A program made the position numbers and the translations under genes. The notes beneath the pieces are model-generated. The model saw nothing but the letters and a program-made list of their open reading frames with translations. It was not told the origin of the DNA and made no database searches. This document shows positions 1 through 5,770 of a stretch of 13,778 bases of DNA, piece after piece. Origin of the DNA: an uncultured Prevotella sp. (GTDB lineage Bacteria > Bacteroidota > Bacteroidia > Bacteroidales > Bacteroidaceae); contig USFX01000055.1 in NCBI GenBank assembly GCA_900553965.1, positions 1 to 13,778 of the forward strand, in the 5' to 3' direction. Numbering within the stretch: the first letter of the stretch is position 1; each line of letters starts with the position of its first letter.

Positions 1-5
1 CGGCG

Positions 6-28
6 ATGCAACGGGGCCGCCGTTGCAT
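6..28. repeat. Inverted repeat (hairpin), ATGCAACGG arms
   Basis: Perfect 9-bp arms, ATGCAACGG at 6-14 and CCGTTGCAT at 20-28, enclose a 5-base loop. No T-run follows on either strand, so it is not a typical intrinsic terminator. It lies in the non-coding stretch downstream of the leftward dehydrogenase gene. Its function is unknown. Confidence 0.55.
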
Positions 29-61
29 GACGAAAGCGGCCCCATCGCAACCCCGGGAGGG

Positions 62-223
62 CCTTACGGCAGGAAAAAGGTAGCTTTTCAGGACAGAAAT
101 CGGGAGCGGGAAATGAGGAATTTTCGTGTTCTGGAAAAGCCGTAAGGGCCTTACGGGGGCGTGACGGGGCAAAACGCCGTTCGTCGGCGCATGGCGGCCG
201 TCAGCCGGGAGACCCTTACGGCA
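62..223. repeat. CCTTACGG repeat cluster in a non-coding region
   Basis: CCTTACGG occurs on the + strand at 62-69, 149-156 and 214-221, and inverted (CCGTAAGG) at 140-147. The middle two copies form a perfect 17-base palindrome at 140-156. The outer copies share longer flanks (CCTTACGGCAG, two bases, then AAAAAG). No convincing coding sequence covers 1-307. The cluster lies just past the 3' end of the leftward dehydrogenase gene. It could be a dispersed intergenic repeat family or a set of protein-binding sites for a gene to the left of the window; the sequence does not decide. Confidence 0.6.
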
Positions 224-307
224 GTGAAAAAGTCCGCAAAACGCGCTAAAACGGAAATTTGGGCGGACAGTGTTTTGTAAGAATAAAGGATGACGTGGAG
301 CGTGGGA

Positions 308-1408
308 TTATCTCCTCATGACCGCGTTCATCATCTCAAACACCTCCTCGTCGCTGAGCTCCGTCTCGCATGGGATGGCGTCAACCTGTCCGCGGCAGAG
401 TCCACCGTCGTACCACATGTCGACACCGAACGAGGCGAACATCGCGGTCAGCTTTTCCGACGACTCCTCTATGGACGACTCGAAGCCGAAGGCGTCGCGG
501 AAATATTTTCTGATGTCCTCGGAGTGGTGGCGGCCCATGACGTTGAGAAATCTCGGGAAGATTGTGGTCAGGCTCTTGCGGTAGGAGCTGCCGAAGAGCT
601 GTTCGGGGAGAAACTCCAGCTCGTAGATGTCGTATGCGAAGGATTCGACCTTTCCGATGCCGATGCGTGAGGACGTGGACAGCGAGGCTCCGAGCATGAT
701 CATGCCGCGTGAGTCGAGGTCGTCAGGATTCAGCTGGAGCGTCCTGGTGGCTTCGAGAACATTGCGGATATAGGAAATACCGGCGTCGTAGGACATCGGG
801 TTGCGGTCGCCGAGAACGCATGCCGACAGCTGGACGAGCGTCACCAGTCCCGTATAGGCGGTCATCTCACGGTCGAGTGTCAACGAATATTTCGGGCAGA
901 GGATGGCATAGTCGGCCGGGATGCCGTAGGCCGTGCCGAAGTCTCCGGTGCGCGAGTCTACCGTCACCGCGCCCAGTCCGTTCTCTGAGCCACTCGACGG
1001 ATAGGTCGGTATCAGCGCGAGCGGTAGCCGCTCCAGACCGTATGACGCCTTTCCCTTGACGTAGTCCCACAGGTCCGCTTCGTGACAGACGCCGAAGGCA
1101 ATCAGTTTGGCGCTGTCCATGACACTTGCACCTCCCGTTCCGATGACCATCGTGACGCCGTTGGCTTTGGCGAAGCGTATGCCTTCCTCGATTTTCGCGA
1201 ACTCCCTTGACGAGCCGCCGTATTCCACGAAGGGTACGCCGGCGTCGGCCAGGGCTCCGGTGATGTCGTCGTAGCATCCGTTCCGCTTGGCGGAGCAGCC
1301 GCCGTAGACGAGCATGACCTTCCGGTCCTTGGCGATGGTGGCGACGGTTTCCCTGATGTCATGACAGAAGAATAGTCTTGTGTCATTTCTGAATGTAAAG
1401 TCTTTCAT
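308..1408 (-). CDS. Iron-containing alcohol dehydrogenase family protein (YqhD/BDH-like), metal ligands apparently lost
   Basis: The 366-residue product aligns by motif with the YqhD/butanol dehydrogenase branch of iron-containing alcohol dehydrogenases, which reduce aldehydes with NAD(P)H. An N-terminal nucleotide-binding half contains VMLVYGG (31-37) and TGGASVMDSAK (91-101), a form of the family GGGS..D..K motif; IPTYPSSGSENG (133-144) matches the next conserved block. An all-helical half follows. The usual Asp and three His metal ligands are not found: by alignment from memory with E. coli YqhD (Asp194, His198, His267, His281) the positions hold Thr190, Leu194, Tyr262 and Tyr276. It may therefore be a pseudoenzyme or act without that metal. 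The ATG at 1408 was chosen because the upstream extension to 1606 crosses a likely promoter and lacks family similarity. The stop is TAA. It is transcribed alone, divergently from the secreted-protein pair. Family assignment is firm; activity is uncertain. Confidence 0.88.
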   Translation of the reverse strand: MKDFTFRNDTRLFFCHDIRETVATIAKDRKVMLVYGGCSAKRNGCYDDITGALADAGVPFVEYGGSSREFAKIEEGIRFAKANGVTMVIGTGGASVMDSAKLIAFGVCHEADLWDYVKGKASYGLERLPLALIPTYPSSGSENGLGAVTVDSRTGDFGTAYGIPADYAILCPKYSLTLDREMTAYTGLVTLVQLSACVLGDRNPMSYDAGISYIRNVLEATRTLQLNPDDLDSRGMIMLGASLSTSSRIGIGKVESFAYDIYELEFLPEQLFGSSYRKSLTTIFPRFLNVMGRHHSEDIRKYFRDAFGFESSIEESSEKLTAMFASFGVDMWYDGGLCRGQVDAIPCETELSDEEVFEMMNAVMRR

Positions 1409-1458
1409 CTTGATTTTATATATATAATGATATGTAACGTCCGTTGTTCCTGTTTCCT

Positions 1459-1487
1459 GCTGCAGTCCTCCACCGGCCGACTGCAGC
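1459..1487 (-). other. Leader hairpin in the predicted dehydrogenase 5' UTR
   Basis: Perfect 9-bp arms (GCTGCAGTC at 1459-1467, GACTGCAGC at 1479-1487) enclose an 11-base loop. The hairpin falls between the predicted promoter at 1518-1525 and the start codon at 1408, so it would be part of an untranslated leader of about 100 bases. A regulatory role is possible but not shown. Confidence 0.45.
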
Positions 1488-1517
1488 CGGTTTGGGCTTA
1501 TTGGAAGAGCGGCCTTG

Positions 1518-1525
1518 CAAAGATA
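1518..1525 (-). promoter_or_regulatory. Predicted -7 promoter element for the dehydrogenase gene
   Basis: Read on the minus strand this is TATCTTTG, a full match to the Bacteroidota TAnnTTTG -7 box, followed by GCA. No clear TTTG -33 box stands at the ideal spacing. It would give a leader of about 100 bases before the ATG at 1408 and supports that start over the upstream one. Confidence 0.5.
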
Positions 1526-1673
1526 CGGCCTTACAGCAGAAACCGGCATATACAAAAAACGGAAAGAACTATCATTTTTACGGTTTCTGCCCTCCCGCAA
1601 TGGCATGCCGTCCGTCAGCAGCTCTATTTCCTGTAGAATTGCCGTTGTCAGGCCTTAATATCTTTCTTTACAT

Positions 1674-1779
1674 GCCGTTAAAGCGTAAATTTGGTGTTAA
1701 AAACATTTAAACGCGTGTGATTTGGTACATAATGCAATGCTTTTAATGAATTTTTAGTTATTTTTGTCGCCGTTAAAGC
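1674..1779. repeat. 11-bp direct repeat GCCGTTAAAGC bracketing a promoter
   Basis: GCCGTTAAAGC occurs exactly at 1674-1684 and 1769-1779, 95 bp apart. The second copy sits immediately after the predicted -7 box at 1759-1766, overlapping the expected transcription start. This placement suits a repressor or activator site, but no regulator can be named. The rest of 1409-1859 shows no credible gene. Confidence 0.4.
1759..1766 (+). promoter_or_regulatory. Predicted -7 promoter element for the secreted-protein pair
   Basis: TATTTTTG matches the Bacteroidota TAnnTTTG box and lies about 93 bases upstream of the ATG at 1860. A TTTG -33 box at the ideal spacing is not present, although the upstream region is T-rich. 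Transcription probably continues through both genes to the terminator near 5427. Confidence 0.45.
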
Positions 1780-1859
1780 AACAAGAACGACTTAATGGCA
1801 GTACTTCATTCTGCTGAAGATGTGCCATACGTGCAAAGTTTCACAACAGACAACAAGTA

Positions 1860-3806
1860 ATGGACAAGAAGATTCTCACTTCACTAACCGCTTTCGCCTT
1901 GTGCGCAACGATGGCTGCACAGGGTATCGTTTCAGGCCCTGCGGCTTCCGTACCGTCAGGCGTCACCGGCCGCCACAGTGTTCCGGCCAAGGCTCATGGC
2001 TCAAAAGAGTTCACGTATTTCGGCCGGACCGGGATGGGAACACTTGGAGAGGAGGCTCCCGCGGCATACGACTGCGCCATCTTCGTTCCGGCGGAATATG
2101 CCGGAAAGCAGATTGACAAGGTCGAGTTCTTGCTTTGCGACCCGTCGTTGCTCGTAGCTCCGAAGATGTGGATTTCGTCCGGTCTGCCCGCCACGGCCGA
2201 AAGTGCCGACGGCATTTGCATGGACATCACTGCCCCGGTCAGCTATATGACAGATTTCACCACGATCACGTTGGAGACTCCCTACACCATACCGCAGGGC
2301 GGATGTTACGTCGGCTACTCGTTTTCGATTGCCGATGCGTCGACGGCCGATGGAAAATATCCCGTCATAACAGGTCCGTCGGACGAACCGGCGGTGAGCG
2401 GCGGTCACTATCTGAGGGCATCACTCACGGAGCCGGTGTGGCGCGACATGTCCGGAACGACATTCGGTAACCTCACCACCACCGTGACCATAAGCGGCGA
2501 CTATCCTGAAACCGGAGTCACCGTGGCGCCTGCTTTCGCGTCGGAAAGCAGGGCCGTCAGGGGCAAGGGCGGCAAGGTCGCGCTGACCGTTTCCGGCGAG
2601 GGAACGACGGCGGTGAGCTCGCTTGACTATACGGTCACGAACACCGCTACCGGAAGATCGTATGACATGCACGCCGATCTGAGCGAAAACCCTGTGGAGT
2701 TCGCCACCGAACGCACCGTCGCCCTGCCCATTGAGGCCGAGGAGGCGTCGGGAACGGCAAGGATGAAGATTGTCATCAGCAAGGTGAACGGTCAGCCCAA
2801 CGCCTTCACTGAGAACATATCGTCGCAGGGCAGCCTGCTCACTTTGGCCGCAGAGTCGAAGCGGCGGATAGTCGAGGAGGAGTTTACGGCCACCGGTTGC
2901 GGCTACTGTCCGCGCGGAATAACCGGCATGCGGCTGATGAAGGAGCGCTATCCCGACTCGTTTATAGGCATCGCCGTGCATGACAAGATGGGCAAGGTGG
3001 ACCCGATGAAGATATCGGTCTACAACAATGTCGTGGCGCTCTACGGCGCTTCGCTGCCGAGCGCGACCCTCAACCGCACATCGGCAATCGATCCCTACTA
3101 CGGTTCGGACATCTCTTTCACGCAGCCGATGTTCATCACGAACGACTATGAGGCGCTGCTGGACATACCGGTGGAATGTTCCGTTGACGTGACCCCGTCG
3201 TGGAATGATGCTGAATATACCCAGATAAAGGTCAGCACCGACGTCACGTTCCAGTATAATTCGTCTTCCGCACCGTTCGCGCTGGCCTATGTCGTCGTGG
3301 CCGACGGCCTCACCGGAACGACGCAGAACTGGTATCAGTCAAACTATCTGTCCGGCAAGACATCCTTGATGAGCGATGAGAACATGCGGGAATGGATCAC
3401 CAGTCCTCCCGTCCTCACCGATATGGTCTACAACGACGTGGCCATCGCCGCCATCGGAGTGACCAACGGGCTGAAAAGCGCAATAAAGGCGCCTCTCGTA
3501 GAGGGCGTGACGCAGAAACACGAATATGTCATCGAGATGGCCGTCAACAAGCTCCTGCAGGACAAGAGCAAGCTGAGGGTCGTGGCGATGCTGCTGAACA
3601 CGAAGACGGGAGAGATTGTCAACGCTGACGAGAAGGCGCTCCCCTACGACGGACCGTCCGCCATCCGTAGCGTCAGTGAGGTCTCTGGCGATGTCCGTGA
3701 GACAGCCCGCTACACCGTCGACGGACGCCGTACGGACGGCAGGGCCGCAGGTCTGACAATCGTGAGGATGAGCGACGGCACGGCAAGAAAGGTCATAAGG
3801 AAATGA
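1860..3806 (+). CDS. Secreted Omp28-like protein with CxxC motif and sorting-like C-terminal tail
   Basis: The 648-residue product starts with a signal peptide (charged MDKK, hydrophobic core, likely cleavage after about residue 21). Residues 50-215 look like a beta-rich domain, followed by an Ig-like stretch at about 220-325. Around 340-440 lies a thioredoxin-like segment, EEFTATGCGYCPRG, with CGYC at 347-350; this resembles the EFTG..CxxCP signature of Omp28-related outer membrane proteins. Residues 618-648 form a compact tail containing YTVDGRR, GLTIVRMSDG and the terminal KVIRK, like the C-terminal domains of Bacteroidota secreted proteins and like the tail of the next gene. This suggests export and surface attachment or release by a type IX-like route (inference). 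The two Cys could form a disulfide or act in thiol exchange; the true role is unknown. The next gene is 42 bases downstream, probably in the same transcript. Confidence 0.8.
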   Translation: MDKKILTSLTAFALCATMAAQGIVSGPAASVPSGVTGRHSVPAKAHGSKEFTYFGRTGMGTLGEEAPAAYDCAIFVPAEYAGKQIDKVEFLLCDPSLLVAPKMWISSGLPATAESADGICMDITAPVSYMTDFTTITLETPYTIPQGGCYVGYSFSIADASTADGKYPVITGPSDEPAVSGGHYLRASLTEPVWRDMSGTTFGNLTTTVTISGDYPETGVTVAPAFASESRAVRGKGGKVALTVSGEGTTAVSSLDYTVTNTATGRSYDMHADLSENPVEFATERTVALPIEAEEASGTARMKIVISKVNGQPNAFTENISSQGSLLTLAAESKRRIVEEEFTATGCGYCPRGITGMRLMKERYPDSFIGIAVHDKMGKVDPMKISVYNNVVALYGASLPSATLNRTSAIDPYYGSDISFTQPMFITNDYEALLDIPVECSVDVTPSWNDAEYTQIKVSTDVTFQYNSSSAPFALAYVVVADGLTGTTQNWYQSNYLSGKTSLMSDENMREWITSPPVLTDMVYNDVAIAAIGVTNGLKSAIKAPLVEGVTQKHEYVIEMAVNKLLQDKSKLRVVAMLLNTKTGEIVNADEKALPYDGPSAIRSVSEVSGDVRETARYTVDGRRTDGRAAGLTIVRMSDGTARKVIRK

Positions 3807-3848
3807 CAATATAATCCTAACAATACACATTAAAATAAAGGAAAGCTT

Positions 3849-5216
3849 ATGAAAAAGATTTTTACGCTCTGCTGCCTCTTCGCAGCTACGTATGCAAACG
3901 CCCAGTCTCTGACAACATTTGCGACGGAAGACATCTTCGGCGGTTATCAGTTGCAGGACATCTCGAACAACGGCAAGTACGTCGGTGGCGTCACGCTGGG
4001 CAACGAAATGTTCGTCATCGATGTCGCAACCAAGCAGGTGCAGGTGGCGGCGATGCTTGATGACTGGGGCGGTGAAGTGAGAGGAGTGTCCAACACAGGA
4101 GTCGGTGCCGGTTTCAACGGACCTGTAGCCACACTCTCCATGAATGGCGAATGTAAGATAATAGAAGAGGCCACTGAGGAATTCTACGGCATGGGTGAGG
4201 ACATCACCGATGACGGACGCATCATAGTCGGTGCACTTGTCAATCAGAACTATGGCGATGCATGGCAGAAGAAGCCCTGTATATGGGTCGACGGTGTGCG
4301 GACGATGTTGCCTGAGCCAACAGGTGACGACATCTTTTTCTCTTACAACGGTGCCACGGCCAAGCATGTCAGTGCCGACGGTTCCGTAATTTTGGGCTAT
4401 ATCATTGACGACATGTCAACATTCCCTGCCGTATTGTGGGTCAAAGACGGTGATACATACAAGTTGGACCCCATCTACAAGAGCCGGTTCAATCCGGTAG
4501 AGTGGAGCGACGAGAAGCAGAGTCACGTGGCATTGAACGACAATCCCTACGTTACGTTCCAATTCGGAGCACTCAGTGCAAACGGCAAATATGCCGTAAT
4601 GGCCGTATCAGAATTCTTGGGATATGAGGTAGATGAAGACATGGGCATGACTTCCATCAACCAGACCGAGCGCCGTATCGGCATCTATGACATTGAGAAG
4701 CAGGACATGAAGGTGATCACCGTTGACGGAAATCATGGCATTGACGCTGAAACCAGCCTTTCTCCGTCTGCAATAAGCAATGACGGAACAGTCGTGGGAT
4801 ACACCGGAGAAGGCGGTTGGGGAGAACCGCGTTGCGGTTTCATCCTGAAAGCAGGAGAGACTCAGCCGCGTCTGCTTTCGGAGGTCTTCAGCGGTATAGA
4901 GCAGTTTGCCACATACGATGCCAACGGCATGAACGTCGTTACCTCCATCACGGGTGATGGCAGATATATCGCCGGCTTCGGCTATAATATGGGGACAGTG
5001 GACTTCGGTGACGGTCCGGAGCCGATGCCCTACGTAGAGGCATACGTACTCGACACAAATCCAGCTGGTAGCGACGGCATCCGCGCCATCAAGGAGAATA
5101 CAACGGAGACCGGCGAATGCTTCACTGCCGACGGCCGCAAGGTTGAATCACCGGTGAAGGGCCTGAACATCATCAGGACCTCTAACGGTGAGACAAAGAA
5201 AGTCATTGTGAAGTAA
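3849..5216 (+). CDS. Secreted seven-repeat (probable beta-propeller) protein with sorting-like tail
   Basis: This 455-residue protein begins with a clear signal peptide (MKKIFTLCCLFAATYANAQ, cleavage after Gln19). The mature part carries seven copies of a short motif of the type (I/V/L)S-x-(D/N)G-x-x-x-x-G: ISNNGKYVGG 38-47, VSNTGVGAGF 80-89, ITDDGRIIVG 119-128, VSADGSVILG 174-183, LSANGKYAVM 242-251, ISNDGTVVGY 309-318 and ITGDGRYIAG 367-376. The repeats resemble HAF-type repeats of extracellular proteins, and seven copies fit a seven-bladed propeller (inference). Residues 425-455 (CFTADGRKV, GLNIIRTSNG, terminal KKVIVK) match the tail of the upstream protein, pointing to shared secretion. 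No catalytic motif is visible. It may bind a ligand or a partner protein. A strong terminator lies about 160 bases downstream. Confidence 0.78.
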   Translation: MKKIFTLCCLFAATYANAQSLTTFATEDIFGGYQLQDISNNGKYVGGVTLGNEMFVIDVATKQVQVAAMLDDWGGEVRGVSNTGVGAGFNGPVATLSMNGECKIIEEATEEFYGMGEDITDDGRIIVGALVNQNYGDAWQKKPCIWVDGVRTMLPEPTGDDIFFSYNGATAKHVSADGSVILGYIIDDMSTFPAVLWVKDGDTYKLDPIYKSRFNPVEWSDEKQSHVALNDNPYVTFQFGALSANGKYAVMAVSEFLGYEVDEDMGMTSINQTERRIGIYDIEKQDMKVITVDGNHGIDAETSLSPSAISNDGTVVGYTGEGGWGEPRCGFILKAGETQPRLLSEVFSGIEQFATYDANGMNVVTSITGDGRYIAGFGYNMGTVDFGDGPEPMPYVEAYVLDTNPAGSDGIRAIKENTTETGECFTADGRKVESPVKGLNIIRTSNGETKKVIVK

Positions 5217-5236
5217 CAGAAAGTTCTTGAAACAGT

Positions 5237-5288
5237 TGAGGTTTTGGAAGTTTGGGGCATGCACGCCCTGGACATCCGGAACCTCAAT
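5237..5288 (+). other. 3' UTR hairpin
   Basis: TTGAGGTT (5237-5244) pairs with AACCTCAA (5281-5288) and extends inward to about 13 base pairs with two G-T wobbles. An inner GGGC/GCCC pair (5256-5259 with 5266-5269) could form a second stem. It starts 20 bases after the stop of the propeller-like gene and has no T-run, so it may protect the mRNA end rather than stop transcription. Confidence 0.45.
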
Positions 5289-5345
5289 TAAATGAAAAGG
5301 AGGAAGTCCTTTCAATGGAAAGTGGACGTCTTCTAAAATAAAATC

Positions 5346-5368
5346 AAGGAAACAAAGAGTTTCCTTTT
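5346..5368 (+). terminator. Weak terminator-like hairpin
   Basis: AAGGAAAC (5346-5353) and GTTTCCTT (5359-5366) form a perfect 8-bp stem with a 5-base loop, followed only by TT. It directly precedes the stronger terminator and may act with it. The stem is AT-rich, so efficiency would be low. Confidence 0.4.
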
Positions 5369-5373
5369 AAAAC

Positions 5374-5430
5374 AAAGAAAGATGTGTCTGTGCATCGGGA
5401 TAACCCAAGCCGGACACATCTTTCTTTTTT
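5374..5430 (+). terminator. Rho-independent terminator
   Basis: A perfect 15-bp stem (AAAGAAAGATGTGTC at 5374-5388 with its complement at 5413-5427) encloses a 24-base loop that holds a small GGG/CCC stem. T residues continue to 5430, and A-rich sequence on the other side could let it work on both strands. It would end the transcript of the secreted-protein pair. Confidence 0.75.
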
Positions 5431-5456
5431 ATATCCGCCATTTTGAGTAAGCAAAC

Positions 5457-5600
5457 AGGCCGGGTTGTCAATCAGAACAGGCCGGGTGGGTGAGCAAAAC
5501 AGGCTATATTGGAAAGTAAAATGAGTCATATTGGTGAGTAAAATGAGTCATATTGGTGAGTAAAACGAGTCATATTGGTTGGTAAAATGAGTCATATTGG
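5457..5600. repeat. 22-bp tandem repeat array
   Basis: Six units of exactly 22 bp run in register from 5457 to 5588 (starts 5457, 5479, 5501, 5523, 5545, 5567). A partial unit follows at 5589-5600, and a degenerate one may precede at 5435-5456. The right-hand units share GAGTCATATTGGTGAGTAAA; the left-hand units begin AGGCCGGGT or AGGCTATATTGG and diverge gradually. The array is non-coding and sits between a terminator and the next promoter region. It is not CRISPR-like because there are no spacers. It could be a protein-binding array or the leftover end of an insertion sequence. Confidence 0.85.
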
Positions 5601-5630
5601 TCTTCCGGACATCTGTGATTGCAAATCCGC

Positions 5631-5672
5631 TACGGCATGATGTTATCTTATTTTCCTGACATCCATGCCGTA
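5631..5672. promoter_or_regulatory. Inverted repeat TACGGCATG, candidate operator upstream of the receptor operon
   Basis: TACGGCATG (5631-5639) and CATGCCGTA (5664-5672) are perfect 9-bp arms separated by 24 bases. A third copy of the core, CGGCATGA, lies at 5709-5716 within the predicted promoter. The arrangement fits a regulator-binding region for the receptor operon. No regulator is identifiable. Confidence 0.4.
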
Positions 5673-5729
5673 TAATCCATTTTTACATTTTCTTAATGTG
5701 TCTGTTACCGGCATGAAACATCGGGTGGT

Positions 5730-5737
5730 TACTTTTG
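5730..5737 (+). promoter_or_regulatory. Predicted -7 promoter element for the TonB receptor operon
   Basis: TACTTTTG followed by CA matches the TAnnTTTG -7 box. Transcription would start near 5744, giving a leader of about 27 bases before the ATG at 5771. A TTTG -33 box at ideal spacing is absent. The box overlaps a TTG codon at 5735 that could be misread as a start. Confidence 0.55.
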
Positions 5738-5770
5738 CAGCGCCAAAATGAAACAACAACATACATACAA

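Noticed and set aside
1409..1606. N-terminal extension of the dehydrogenase to an upstream ATG at 1606
   Set aside because: The extra 66 residues show no family similarity, and the region contains a likely promoter (1518-1525) and a leader hairpin, so the ATG at 1408 is preferred.
1444..1710. Possible small plus-strand gene in the divergent control region
   Set aside because: It overlaps the dehydrogenase leader and its promoter, has no recognisable motif, and lacks its own promoter.
3339..4367. Minus-strand open frame spanning the junction of the two secreted-protein genes
   Set aside because: It crosses the ends of two convincing plus-strand genes and shows no domain or signal.
5457..5600. 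CRISPR array
   Set aside because: The 22-bp units are directly adjacent and have no spacers between them; no cas genes are nearby.
5435..5734. Complete insertion sequence
   Set aside because: No transposase frame is present; only the repeat array could be a remnant.
5735..5770. TTG start for the TonB receptor at 5735
   Set aside because: The TTG is part of the predicted -7 box, and starting there would put 12 residues before the signal peptide. The ATG at 5771 gives a normal signal peptide.
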